A stretch of 53,913 nucleotides of DNA from contig NZ_KN708638.1 in NCBI RefSeq assembly GCF_000805335.1, positions 7,166,416-7,220,328 of the forward strand, written 5' to 3'. Source of the DNA: Streptomyces sp. CT34. GTDB taxonomy: Bacteria; Actinomycetota; Actinomycetes; Streptomycetales; Streptomycetaceae. This document shows positions 44,283 through 52,636 of the stretch, piece after piece; within the stretch, counting starts at the first letter, position 1, and each line of letters begins with the position of its first letter. Under the pieces are notes generated by a model. It saw only the letters and a list, made by a program, of their open reading frames with translations, ran no database searches and was not told where the DNA came from. The translations under genes and the position numbers were made by a program.

Positions 44283-44892
44283 GGTCGCCGTACCCGCCCT
44301 CGGGGCCGGAGCCGCTGCCCGGCCACCGCCTCATCGGATATTTCGCCACTTACCGCCCTTACTCCATGGTGCGGCAAGGACGGAGAGCACAGCCAGTCGG
44401 CGACCGGTACCCGGCGGATCACGGCGGGTGGCCGCCCGGCCCTGGCCCGGTGGACCGCAGCGGGGCCTGCCCCGGGTGCCGGCGGGTCATCGGCGGTCAC
44501 GCCGAGACCCCTTCAGGTCCGGGTCCCGGAACGGTTCTCGGGCGGCCCCGGAACGCGTCGGGTCATCGATGGCCACGGTGATCGCATACCGGACGGACGT
44601 CGAAGGGCCGGCAACCGGCGGTCTGCCCCCAGGTGTTGAATCGCGGTCAGTTCCGCGTGCCGTCCGGTCGCGTTCCTTCCCCGTCGAGGCGTCGGCCGGA
44701 CCCGGCTGACCAGGGGGGAAAGCCCGGTCATCGCGGTTGCACGGCCGCCCCGCCCCAGCAGACCGCCCTCGTGTCCACGCCTTCACCACGAGTGACCGTC
44801 GTGTCCGAATAGCGGGCGTTAACGCCACTCACGCACCGGGCCCCCGCAGACTCGGGTGGCTCATCGATCTCAAGCAACGAACAGGCACGACC
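44283..44892. other. Divergent intergenic region, no supported gene
   Basis: 610 bases between the regulator and the permease gene. Frames on both strands have no domain or ribosome site that I can support. Promoters for the two divergent units must lie here. Confidence 0.4.
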
Positions 44893-46311
44893 ATGACTCG
44901 GAGTATCACCCGGTCACCCCAGGGCTCCCCGCAGGCCGTGCAGGACTCTGCGCCCGCCCTGTCGCACGGCCTCAAGCAGCGCCATCTGTCGATGATCGCG
45001 CTCGGCGGGGTCATCGGCGCCGGCCTCTTCGTGGGCTCCGGCGTCGGCATCGCCGCGGCGGGCCCGGCCATCGTCCTGCTCTTCGCGGCGACCGGCGCGC
45101 TGGTCATGCTGATCATGCGGATGCTCGGCGAGATGTCCGCGGCCCGGCCCTCCACCGGCTCGTTCTCGGTCCATTCCGAGCAGGAACTCGGCCTCTGGGC
45201 GGGGACCACCTCGGGCTGGATGTACTGGCTGATGCTCTGCGCCGGCGTGGCCGCCGAGGCCACCGCGGCGGGCGCCATCATGCACACCTGGGTGCCGTTC
45301 CTCCCCGCCTACGGCTGGGTGGCGGTCTTCATGGTGTTCTTCTGCGCCAGCAATCTGACCGCGGTGAAGAACTTCGGCGAGTTCGAGTTCTGGTTCGCCA
45401 CCATCAAGGTCACCGTGATCGTCGCGTTCCTGGTGCTGGGCGTGCTCGGCATCCTCGGAGTGTTCGGGAACGCACCCGGCACCCACCATCTCACCGGCCA
45501 CGGCGGCTTCTTCCCGACCGGCGCCGCCGGACTCGCCGCCGGGCTGCTGACCACCATCTCCGGGTTCGCCGGTCTGGAGACCGTCACCATCGCGGCGGCC
45601 GAGTCCGACCGGCCCAGCCGCAACGTGGCCCGCGCCGTCCGCACCACGGTCTGGCGCATCGCCGTCTTCTACATCGGCTCCATGGCCGTGGTCGTCACCC
45701 TGGTGCCGTGGAACGACCCGAAGGTCTCCACCGACGGCCCGTACGTAACCGTGCTCGACCGGCTCGGCATCCCGGCAGCCGGCACGATCATGCAGGTCGT
45801 CGTGCTGGTGGCCCTGCTGTCGGCGATGAACGCCAACATCTACGGCTCCTCCCGCATGGCGTACTCCCTCGTCAGCCGGGGGCTGGGCCCGCGCTTCCTG
45901 GCCAAGGTCACCAGGGGCATACCGGCAGCCGCGGTGCTGGCATCCTGCGTGTTCGGCTTCGTGGCGGTGGTCGCCGGAATCATCTGGCCGCACACCGTGT
46001 TCACCTGGCTGCTGAACATCGCCGGCTGCTCGGTGCTGGTCGTCTGGTCCATCGTCTGCCTCACCCAGCTGAGGATGCGCCGCCGTCTGGAGCGCGAGGC
46101 ACCGGAACTCCTCTCGGTACGGATGTGGGGCTTCCCCTATCTGACCTGGCTGGCACTGGCGGCCATCCTCGGCGTCTTCGCCGTCATGGCCACCACATCG
46201 GACGGCCGCCAACAGCTCGCCGGCACCGCGGCCGTGGTGGCCGCGCTGGCCGGCGCGGCCCACCTCAAGCGCCGCCGCGACCACCGGAACGCTCCCGCCC
46301 CGCAGGCGTGA
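44893..46311 (+). CDS. Amino-acid permease (AAT/GabP-like)
   Basis: A 472-residue APC-superfamily permease with 12 hydrophobic segments and the AAT family signature. SMIALGGVIGAGLFVGSG opens helix 1, the region after helix 2 contains MRMLGEMSAARPSTGSF, and FAGLETVTIAAAESDRPSR is the conserved helix 6-loop. The RMAYSLVSRGLGPR block follows helix 8. It resembles GABA, proline and aromatic permeases; substrate unknown. The frame is open from 44737, but the ATG at 44893 puts the hydrophilic N-terminus at the usual length of about 35 residues. The ribosome site is weak. Confidence 0.94.
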   Translation: MTRSITRSPQGSPQAVQDSAPALSHGLKQRHLSMIALGGVIGAGLFVGSGVGIAAAGPAIVLLFAATGALVMLIMRMLGEMSAARPSTGSFSVHSEQELGLWAGTTSGWMYWLMLCAGVAAEATAAGAIMHTWVPFLPAYGWVAVFMVFFCASNLTAVKNFGEFEFWFATIKVTVIVAFLVLGVLGILGVFGNAPGTHHLTGHGGFFPTGAAGLAAGLLTTISGFAGLETVTIAAAESDRPSRNVARAVRTTVWRIAVFYIGSMAVVVTLVPWNDPKVSTDGPYVTVLDRLGIPAAGTIMQVVVLVALLSAMNANIYGSSRMAYSLVSRGLGPRFLAKVTRGIPAAAVLASCVFGFVAVVAGIIWPHTVFTWLLNIAGCSVLVVWSIVCLTQLRMRRRLEREAPELLSVRMWGFPYLTWLALAAILGVFAVMATTSDGRQQLAGTAAVVAALAGAAHLKRRRDHRNAPAPQA

Positions 46312-46331
46312 CGCCGCACCCGTCATCGCGT

Positions 46332-46361
46332 GCCGCCGGAGTGCCGGGGAGCACCGGCGGC
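46332..46361 (+). terminator. Hairpin after the permease gene
   Basis: GCCGCCGG (46332-46339) pairs with CCGGCGGC (46354-46361), 20 bases after the stop. Confidence 0.55.
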
Positions 46362-46440
46362 CCGGTGCCCCCGCGCCACGGGCGGGCGTGGGGCGGTCGT
46401 GCCCGGCGGACCCGCGGCCCCGGTAAGCCGGCGCCTACCG

Positions 46441-46459
46441 GCTGCCGGCTCCCGGCAGC
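46441..46459. terminator. Second hairpin in the convergent gap
   Basis: GCTGCCGG, CTC, CCGGCAGC: a perfect eight-bp stem with a three-base loop between the permease and epimerase stops. Apart from the two hairpins, 46312-46631 holds nothing I recognise. Confidence 0.5.
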
Positions 46460-46631
46460 ATGGCCCGCCGGAATCAATCCTGCCGTACCGTGCACAGGCA
46501 TCCGCGGCCGGACGATGCCAGGACTCCGCGCGTGAGCACCGCCCCCGAGCCATGACCACCCGCCACGACCTGCCACCTACGCCCGCGACCACCGTCACGA
46601 CCCCACCGGGAAACCCCGGCTCTCCCTCACC

Positions 46632-47573
46632 TCACCCGGCGGTGGCCAGGCGCTCCCGCCACCATTCCACCGTCGCCTTGACCTGCTCCTCGACGGGCGT
46701 GGCCCGTACCGCGAACGCGGCTTCGTAGGCGCGCGAGTCGGCGACAAACGGACGGTCGAACTGGTAGCGGATCTCCCGCAGTTCACGCATCAGCGGGGAG
46801 AAGACCGCGGCGATCCCCAGCACGACGGGCGGCAGCCCGCGCACCGCGACCGGCCCCGTTCCCGCCTGGGCGGAAAGGAGGTCGACCATCTCCCGGGCGG
46901 ACAGCGCCGGCTCCGTCGGAACGTGCCAGGCCCGCCCCCACGCCCGTTCCTCACCCGCGACCTCGACCAGAGCCCTGGCCACATCGGGGAGGTAACTCCA
47001 GCTGTGCGGGGCGTCCGGATCCCCTAGCACGGAGACCGGCTTCCCGCGCAGCAACCGCGGCACGACCCGCGCGGCCAGGTGCCCGCCGTCGGTGACACCG
47101 GGCCCGAAGAAGTCCGAGGCCCGCACCTCGACCGCCTTGATACGGCCCTGCTCGTGCAGCTGCCGGGCCTGTTCCCAAACGGCGGCGCGCACTCGCCCCT
47201 TGGGGCCGGTCGCCGCGAGCGGCAACTCCTCGGTCAGGAGACCGTCCACCGGACCGTATCCGTAGAGGTTGCCGAGCATCACCAGGGTGGCCCCGGTCGC
47301 CTCGGCCGCCGCACAGACCGACGAGGCCAGGGGTGGCCAGTCACTCGCCCAGCGATGGTAGGGCGGTGCGGCACAGCTGTGGATCGCGGTGGCGCCTTGC
47401 GCGACCTCGATCAGCCGCTCACTGTCCGTCGCGTCCAGCGCGACGTGCTCGATTCCGGGCTCCGGGCTCCGGCCCGACGTGGTGACCACCCGCACCGCAT
47501 GCCCCTCTTCGGCCAGCAGCCGGGCAGTGGCCGCCCCGGCGGGCCCGAACCCTATGACGATATGAAGACTCAC
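46632..47573 (-). CDS. NAD-dependent epimerase/dehydratase-like protein
   Basis: A 313-residue extended short-chain dehydrogenase. The N-terminal Rossmann motif is VIGFGPAGAATARLLAEEG, a variant of GxxGxxG. LVMLGNLYGYGP carries the region of the active-site Tyr, VRASDFFGPGV is the substrate-loop block, and HSWSYLPDVARAL is the typical family turn. The catalytic YxxxK is not clear at its usual place, so it may be a nucleotide-binding reductase with a changed active site or an NmrA-like regulator. It stands alone. Confidence 0.85.
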   Translation of the reverse strand: MSLHIVIGFGPAGAATARLLAEEGHAVRVVTTSGRSPEPGIEHVALDATDSERLIEVAQGATAIHSCAAPPYHRWASDWPPLASSVCAAAEATGATLVMLGNLYGYGPVDGLLTEELPLAATGPKGRVRAAVWEQARQLHEQGRIKAVEVRASDFFGPGVTDGGHLAARVVPRLLRGKPVSVLGDPDAPHSWSYLPDVARALVEVAGEERAWGRAWHVPTEPALSAREMVDLLSAQAGTGPVAVRGLPPVVLGIAAVFSPLMRELREIRYQFDRPFVADSRAYEAAFAVRATPVEEQVKATVEWWRERLATAG

Positions 47574-47763
47574 GCGCGCACCCTAGCGCGCCGGCTGGTC
47601 GCCCTTGCCGTCCATGCGCCGGCCGGGCCGCCGCAGCGGACCAGCCTGCCCGCCCCGCTCCCGGCGGAACCAGGGCCATGACGGCCGAAAAGGGCCCGGC
47701 GCCGGGTGTGCGCCCGACTACCGAGACCCATTTCGGTGACAAGGGTGATGCGGCAGCTGATCG

Positions 47764-48006
47764 TCAGTTTTCGCCGCAGTTGCCCATGCCGGTGACCTGA
47801 CCACCGGCGTTGCCCTCGCCGTTGATCGCATTGCCCAGCAGGCCGTTCAGGATCCCGACCTCGCCAAGGATGTCGACGTTGATTTCGTGGTTGTGGCACC
47901 CGCCGCCGTGACCCCCTGCGGGCGCCGCTGACGCCGTACCGGCGCCGAAGAATCCGACGCTACCGACGACGGCGGCCACCGCAGCGGCCTTGTGAAGCTT
48001 GCGCAT
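47764..48006 (-). CDS. Small secreted two-cysteine protein (paralogue 1)
   Basis: An 80-residue protein with an N-terminal signal peptide, cut after about residue 28 (GTASAAP). The mature ~50 residues start with Gly/His (GGHGGGCHNHE) and contain NVDILGEVGILNG, then LLGNAINGEGN, then NCGEN. The same framework, with two cysteines at the ends, occurs in the proteins at 50324 and 52743. I do not recognise a named family. The spacing of Asn-Val-hydrophobic and Leu-Gly-Asn steps recalls Streptomyces chaplins, but the cysteine spacing is different. GGAGGAG stands five bases before the ATG. The region upstream (47990-48100) is AT-rich for this genome. Confidence 0.85.
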   Translation of the reverse strand: MRKLHKAAAVAAVVGSVGFFGAGTASAAPAGGHGGGCHNHEINVDILGEVGILNGLLGNAINGEGNAGGQVTGMGNCGEN

Positions 48007-49098
48007 TTCTTCTCCTCCTTGGGTCGTTCAGAGCTAGGCATCAAAAGATCCACTTCGCGCTGATATAGGAGGTTAATCACATAATCGTCACAACGCTCAT
48101 CGGTGCCGCCATCCGGGGACGGAGGCCCGGGCGGGCTCGTTGTCGCCGCACACCGAATCCGTCCTTCTGCGCGTCAGATCTGCGCAGGTCACGCCCTTTT
48201 AAGCGCGGCGAGAGGCGCCCGGCCGAGTGCCATCCGATGGGCGAGCATCATGTGCTGACGTGGGGTCATCCGACTGCCACAGCCGTCCCCGGCGGCACTG
48301 CGCACCCGTCAGCTATGTCGACGGACGGGCACCCCCCGTCACCGCCGCGCCCCCCACGTCCGGCGAACCTCTACGGGGCCAGCGTCCACCTGTTCGAGAA
48401 AATGATCGATCCGCCGCCCACGGGGAGGGAGCAGGCACCCCCCAGCACCGCCGCGGACGACGGATGACCGGAGGGACCCATGCTCACCTCGGTCTACGCA
48501 GGCGCACCCGTGCGCGCCGATGACGAATTCCTTACCCGGGTTACGGATTCAGGGTGGTTGACCACCAGCACTCCCGCCGCGAAAGGACCCCGATCACGAC
48601 GAACATGCCGTCACTCAGGCGTCGACGCCAATATCCACGGTGAGTTGGGGAGAGTGAGCCGGGGAAGCTGCCGCCACGGTATGGGGTGCCGGTGGCGTAG
48701 CATGGCGAGGTTCTTTCCGCTGGAGAACATCGACGGTCAGCGTGTTTGTCAGCCCTTCCACGCTGGCCGTCATCCATTCCCGGCTCCTGGACGCCGCCTC
48801 CTCGGGCAAGCAGTCCCCGACGCAAGGCCACATCCCTGCCGGCGAAAGCCCCACTTCCCAAACGGAGTTGGTGTCAAGTCAAGCAATTCTCAGCTACAGA
48901 CCGGTCGGCCACCGACCGGGTCCCACGCGGTGCTGGAGCGCAGGGAGTTTCCGCCTGGGACCGCTGCAGCCGCGGCGGACGGCATCATCATGACCGCCGT
49001 CAGTGCAAGCGTCTGGCTCCCTGGGTACCGGAGCAACTGCCCGGCAACTCCCCGGAACCCAGGCCGAGATCACGGCCGTCCGAGCAGGTACGGACGTC
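48007..49098. other. 1.1-kb region without a supported gene
   Basis: Short frames exist. Plus 48315-48467 reads MSTDGHPPSPPRPPRPANLY and ends just before GGAGGGACCC and an ATG at 48480. Minus 48615-48854 is open but begins at a GTG without a ribosome site. None has a family I know, and none resembles the secreted proteins on either side. Confidence 0.35.
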
Positions 49099-49497
49099 GG
49101 CACTCCAAATGATTCATGCTGCTCGGCAAATGGGTGACCGTTCATGGGTTCCCGTGACCGGGTCAGGGGAATTGCCGTTCCTCGCTGGGAGAGGACAGTG
49201 ATGGGCCTGCGGGCCGCCGGCCGGGACCGTTTTCGTTCCTGACTTCGACCGGTCTGCGGTGGCGATACGGGGCATGTTGTCCAACGCGAATCAGAGGAGA
49301 GACGATGGGGTGCACCGTCGGTTTCGAGGGGCGTTGGAGAGCTGTGCCACGGGTGTTGTCGCAGCCCTGCGGGAGGCTTCCGCCGTGAATTGCATGGGGT
49401 GCGCAGGGTATGCAGCCCAGGATTACCTCTGTTCGCGCACTCAAGACAGCGATAAATAATCAGTTTTCCATACAGGCAATGAAGGGCCGAAGGTTCC
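49099..49497 (+). repeat. Duplicated leader, copy A
   Basis: About 400 bases upstream of the first Pro/Ala-rich gene that recur at 51038-51437. The first ~100 bases (from GGCACTCCAAATGATTCATG to GAGAGGACAGTG) and the last ~80 bases (from ACCTCTGTT to the ATG) are nearly identical; the middle is diverged. The last part has GAAGGGCCGAAGG as ribosome site. Promoter and regulatory elements are probably in the two conserved blocks. In the middle, a short frame with a ribosome site (ATG at 49305) is present in both copies, but base changes are not concentrated at third positions. Confidence 0.85.
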
Positions 49498-49998
49498 ATG
49501 CGCAAGCTTCAGCAGATCGCGCTCGTCGTCGCAGCGGCCGGCGGTCTGTCCACCATCGGCGCCGGCGCGAGCTCCGCCGACGCTCCTGTCGGTTACAACG
49601 GCGCCGTCCCGCCCACTGCTCCGCAGAACGAAGGCCCCCAGGCCGCCTCCTGGACGGCCGCCGGGGCCACGTCGCACACCTACGGCTCGCACGGTGGTCC
49701 GCAGGCAGCCCCCCAGGCCGCCGCCCCGCAATCCGTGTCGCCACAGGCCGGCCCCCAGGTCAACCCGCAGCTCAACCCCCAGCTCAGCCCGCAGCTTTCC
49801 CCGGCGGTCTCGCAAGTCCTGCCGCACGCCGCCGCTCCGAAGGACCAGAACAACCTCTTCCGTCCGTACCAGGAGTGCAGTCCGCAGTCGCTGCTCGACG
49901 CCAACGTTCCGATCGGGCTGCTGGCCACGCCTGAGACCCGGGGCTTCAGCTGCACCCAGCACAACAACCAGGCCAACGCCTTCGCTACGGCAAGGTAG
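49498..49998 (+). CDS. Secreted Pro/Ala/Gln-rich protein with two-cysteine C-terminal domain (cassette 1)
   Basis: A 166-residue exported protein. Residues 1-28 are a signal peptide (MRKLQQIALVVAAAGG ... SSADAP). The middle is low complexity, with repeats of PQ plus one residue (QVNPQLNPQLSPQLSP). The C-terminal ~50 residues are a distinct domain, RPYQECSPQSLLDANV, IGLLATPETRGFSC and QHNNQANAF, with two cysteines 25 apart. No named family is recognised; the Cys ... Cys-x-x-(Asn/Ser) layout faintly recalls rodlins. Its ATG follows GAAGGGCCGAAGG. A strong hairpin follows, and then the small two-cysteine gene of the same cassette. Confidence 0.85.
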   Translation: MRKLQQIALVVAAAGGLSTIGAGASSADAPVGYNGAVPPTAPQNEGPQAASWTAAGATSHTYGSHGGPQAAPQAAAPQSVSPQAGPQVNPQLNPQLSPQLSPAVSQVLPHAAAPKDQNNLFRPYQECSPQSLLDANVPIGLLATPETRGFSCTQHNNQANAFATAR

Positions 49999-50028
49999 GG
50001 CGATACCGTTCGTTTGCCGGCGCTCGCC

Positions 50029-50063
50029 ACGGGCCCTTCGAGGAGATTCCTCGAAGGGCCCGT
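50029..50063 (+). terminator. Perfect 16-bp hairpin after the first Pro/Ala-rich gene
   Basis: ACGGGCCCTTCGAGGA, loop GAT, TCCTCGAAGGGCCCGT. It begins 30 bases after the stop codon and separates the two genes of cassette 1, so the second gene must have its own promoter or be attenuated. Confidence 0.85.
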
Positions 50064-50323
50064 TCGTACGTCGTGAGCCGGTAACTCCTGCACCATGAGG
50101 GGAAGGCGGCAGCTCACCACACGGGTCCGTGTCTGTTCTTGCCCGTTTATGCGTGAACTACTTGGGTTCCGGGGCAACTTCTCACTTCTTGGGTTCGCGA
50201 TCCGGCGCGTCGCTCAAAATCATTGGATATTTCGTATTAGCCTCTCCGATAGTACGAAGTCGGTACATCAGAGATGCATCGGCATATCGCACATCACATC
50301 GGCTCAACCTTCCGGAGAAGAGA

Positions 50324-50605
50324 ATGCGCAAGCTTTACAAGGCTGCCGTCGTGGCCGCCGCCATCGGTAGCGTCGGCTTCCTCGGCGCCGGCACCGCCAA
50401 TGCCCGCGGTGGTGGGCTGGGCGGTGGCGAATTCAACATCAAGCAGGGCTCCCAGTGCCGGTCGCACGACACGAACGTCGATGTCCTCGGCGAAGTCGGG
50501 ATCCTCAACGGCCTGCTGGGCAACGCGCTCGGCGGCGAGGGCAACCCGGGCGGGCAGAGCACCAGAATGGGATCGACCATGGGGTGCGACAACAGCGCAT
50601 TCTGA
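50324..50605 (+). CDS. Small secreted two-cysteine protein (paralogue 2, cassette 1)
   Basis: A 93-residue exported protein. The signal peptide MRKLYKAAVVAAAIGSVGF ends at about ANA-RGG, and a Gly-rich spacer follows. The mature core is QCRSHDTNVDVLGEVG, then ILNGLLGNALGGEGNPGG, then GCDNSAF at the end. Two cysteines enclose about 45 residues. It matches the core of paralogue 1 in about 25 positions. The ATG at 50324 is preceded by GGAGAAGAG; the frame is open to 50129 but the signal peptide fixes the start. The 150 bases upstream are AT-rich, with TATTTCGTATTAG-like sequence, a possible promoter. A clear terminator with T-tract follows. Confidence 0.87.
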   Translation: MRKLYKAAVVAAAIGSVGFLGAGTANARGGGLGGGEFNIKQGSQCRSHDTNVDVLGEVGILNGLLGNALGGEGNPGGQSTRMGSTMGCDNSAF

Positions 50606-50629
50606 GCGATCAGTCGCGCAGGTCACCCG

Positions 50630-50677
50630 AAGGGGCCCCGCCGCCGAGCCGCAAGGCCAGTGTCGGGGCCCCTTTTT
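50630..50677 (+). terminator. Intrinsic terminator with T-tract
   Basis: AAGGGGCCCCG (50630-50640) pairs with CGGGGCCCCTT (50664-50674), followed by TTTTT. It is the only textbook rho-independent terminator in the window and lies 25 bases after the stop of the small secreted protein gene. Confidence 0.92.
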
Positions 50678-51037
50678 GATGTCCCGTCGCGTGATGTACG
50701 GAGCAGGGCGCGTAGTCAGTATGGGTGAAGCGCCCCGGCACGGCGATGCCGAACCAGCGGGCACTTTTCATCTGTGAGTTCGCCTGTTCTTCACACATGG
50801 CGCGCCCGTGCGGAGCGATGTTCGCCGGAGGGCGCAGTAACTCCGCTACAACGAAGGGTAATTGAACGGCGCTTCGCTCACCGGCAGCTCCGCTTCCCTG
50901 ACAGGCGCGTCAAGTGGATCAGATGTCCGGATGTCGACCGTTCACCTGTGCGGTGAGCACAACAACCAAAGGATGTGGCGGGGTTGGGGGGATGCGATGC
51001 CTGCGGGTGGTCGTCATTCCGTGCGATGTCTGCTGCC
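50678..51037. other. Spacer between the two cassettes
   Basis: No gene, repeat or hairpin of note is visible. The sequence is slightly less GC-rich than coding DNA around it. Confidence 0.4.
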
Positions 51038-51437
51038 GGCACTCCAAATGATTCATGCTGCTCGGCAAACGGGTGACCGTTCATGGGTTCCCGTGACCGG
51101 GCCAGGAGATTTGCCGTTCCTCGCTGGGAGAGGACAGTGAATTGGGCCTACAGGCCGCCCGGCGGGGTTGCTCCCTTCCTGGCGTCGGCTGGTCTACGGC
51201 GATGATGTCGGCTTGTTGTCCGACGTGAATCGAAGGAGGGGCCATGGGGTGCGCCGTCAGCTTCGAGAAACGTGGGAGAGCTTTGCGGTGGGTGTTGTCG
51301 CGGCCCTGCGGGGGGATTCCGTCGTGGTTTTGCGTGCGGTGCGCAGGGTGTGAAGCCCGGTACTACCTCTGTTTACGCACTCAACACAGCGATAAGTAAT
51401 CAGTTTTCCATACAGGCAATGAAGGGCCGAAGGTTCC
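51038..51437 (+). repeat. Duplicated leader, copy B
   Basis: The second copy of the leader at 49099-49497. It has the same two conserved outer blocks and a ribosome site GAAGGGCCGAAGG before the ATG of the second Pro/Ala-rich gene. The short internal frame (ATG at about 51244, preceded by GAAGGAGGGG) is longer here because the stop present in copy A is absent. Confidence 0.85.
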
Positions 51438-52361
51438 ATGCGCAAGCTTCACAAGGCCGCTCTCGTCGTCGCAGCGGCCGGCGGTCTGTCCGCCATCGGC
51501 GCCGGCGTGAGCTTCGCCGATAGTCCTGCCGGGTACAACGGTGCCGCCGCGCCCACCACTCCGCAGGCGACTACTCAGGGCCCTGCTCCTCAGCAGTACG
51601 CCCAGCAGCCGGCCCCGGCTCCCGCACCGGCCCCGGCTCCCGCACCGGCTCCGGCTCCCGCTCCGGCCCCCGCTCCCGCACCGGCCCCTGCTCCACAGCC
51701 GCAGTACGCTCCGGCTCCGCAACCGGCCCCGCAGCCGCAGTACGCGCAGCAGCCGGCCCCCGCACCGGCCCCGGCTCCGGCCCCCGCCCCGGCTCCCGCT
51801 CCCTCCCCGGCTCCGGCTCCAGCGCCGGCTCCCGCTCCCGCGCCGGCCCCCGCTCCGGCTCCTGCCCCGCCGCAGTACGCGCCGACTCCTGCTCCGCAGC
51901 AGGCGCCTCCTCCGCAGCCGCAGCCCCAGTCCGCTCCGCAGCCGGCTCCGGCCCCGGCCCCCGCTCCGCAGCCCGAGCCCCAGCATGAGGAAGGCCCCCA
52001 CGCCAGCGCATGGTCCGCTTCGCACGGCGCCGCGCAGGCCTCCGTCTCGTCGCCTCAGGGCCAGCAGTCCGCTCCGCAGGCGGCTGTCCCCGCGCCGGCT
52101 CAGCAGTCCGCCCCGCAGGTCGCGCCCCAGGCAGCCCCGACGGTCACCCCCCAGGTCGCGCCGCAGGTCGCCGTGCCCCAGGTCTTTTCCCCGCAGCCCT
52201 CTCCCCAGGTGGCGCCGCAGGTCAACCCGCAGTTCAACCCGGCGGTCAACCCCTTGGTCAACCCGCTGGTTTCTCCGGACGTTCCGCAGGTCAACCCGCT
52301 CGGGCTCGGCCGGCTCGCGGCGCCCCCGGTGGGCAACGTCGACCTTCCTCGCATGGCCTGA
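51438..52361 (+). CDS. Secreted Pro/Ala-repeat protein, C-terminal domain lost (cassette 2)
   Basis: A 307-residue exported protein. The signal peptide MRKLHKAALVVAAAGG ... SFADSP and the next residues (AGYNGAA) match the cassette 1 protein. The middle is a long Pro-Ala dipeptide array broken by PQYA units (about residues 55-190), which could span the cell wall as an extended polyproline-like rod. A Gln/Pro/Val part follows, with PQVNPQFNPAVNPLVNPLVSP, the same motif as in the paralogue, and the protein ends LDLPRMA-like without cysteines. The cysteine domain of the paralogue is found behind the stop codon in the same frame. The array is prone to slippage, so its length may vary between strains. 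Confidence 0.85.
   Translation: MRKLHKAALVVAAAGGLSAIGAGVSFADSPAGYNGAAAPTTPQATTQGPAPQQYAQQPAPAPAPAPAPAPAPAPAPAPAPAPAPAPQPQYAPAPQPAPQPQYAQQPAPAPAPAPAPAPAPAPSPAPAPAPAPAPAPAPAPAPAPPQYAPTPAPQQAPPPQPQPQSAPQPAPAPAPAPQPEPQHEEGPHASAWSASHGAAQASVSSPQGQQSAPQAAVPAPAQQSAPQVAPQAAPTVTPQVAPQVAVPQVFSPQPSPQVAPQVNPQFNPAVNPLVNPLVSPDVPQVNPLGLGRLAAPPVGNVDLPRMA
51605..51985. repeat. CCGGCNCC-type repeats coding (Pro-Ala)n
   Basis: Six-base units coding Pro-Ala repeat dozens of times in several blocks, interrupted by CAGTACGC (Gln-Tyr-Ala) spacers. Synonymous third-base variety shows that the array is not a recent single-unit expansion. Confidence 0.9.
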
Positions 52362-52365
52362 GTGC

Positions 52366-52394
52366 CCAACGGCAGTACGGAGCACTGCCGTTGG
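52366..52394 (+). terminator. Perfect 11-bp hairpin directly after the second Pro/Ala gene
   Basis: CCAACGGCAGT, seven bases, ACTGCCGTTGG. It starts four bases after the TGA stop codon, between the gene and its stranded C-terminal domain. Confidence 0.7.
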
Positions 52395-52499
52395 ACCGCC
52401 CCGACAGCGGCGGCGGAACCAGGGGGACTGCCGCCGACCCTGATGGGGCCAGGTTCTGACGCCGCATCGGGTTCACCGACCGGCAGACCCCGCGGTCCA

Positions 52500-52608
52500 C
52501 GTGGCCAGAACTGGTGCGACCGCCCGTACCAGGGGTGCATGCCGCGGACGTTGCGCTGCGCCGGCCTTCCCATCGGCCCGCTTGCCACGCCTGATTCCCG
52601 GGTGCCTT
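52500..52608 (+). pseudogene. Stranded C-terminal cysteine domain of the Pro/Ala-rich protein
   Basis: In the same frame as the gene that stops at 52361, codons from 52500 read GQNWCDRPYQGCMPRT and then GLPIGPLATPDSR. This aligns without gaps with the end of the cassette 1 protein (RPYQEC...IGLLATPETR), and the DNA is also colinear (CCGTACCAGG(A/G)GTGCA, GCCACGCCTGA). The second half of the domain, with the last cysteine, is not recognisable. It is separated from the gene by a TGA and about 45 unrelated codons, so it is probably dead. Confidence 0.75.
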
Positions 52609-52636
52609 CTGCGCTCGGCGCGCGGGAGGCACCCAC

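Noticed and set aside
48227..49112. Several short frames (48237-48467, 48480-49112, minus 48615-48854) as possible genes
   Set aside because: A GGAGGG stands before 48480, but the translation has no recognisable or repeated motif, and it runs into the conserved leader. Left as unsupported.
49305..49388. A conserved leader peptide (MGCxVxFExR) in both leaders
   Set aside because: Both copies have the start and a ribosome site, but differences between copies fall mainly in first and second codon positions, which argues against selection for this peptide.
49099..49497. A c-di-AMP (ydaO) or other known riboswitch in the duplicated leader
   Set aside because: Secreted cell-wall proteins of Streptomyces often have one, but the key GGGGGA and GGGTGAATC elements are not present in correct order in both copies.
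49498..49998. Assignment of the Pro/Ala-rich protein as a rodlin
   Set aside because: The two-cysteine C-terminus is only faintly similar; spacing and the surrounding residues differ, and the repeat part is not found in rodlins.
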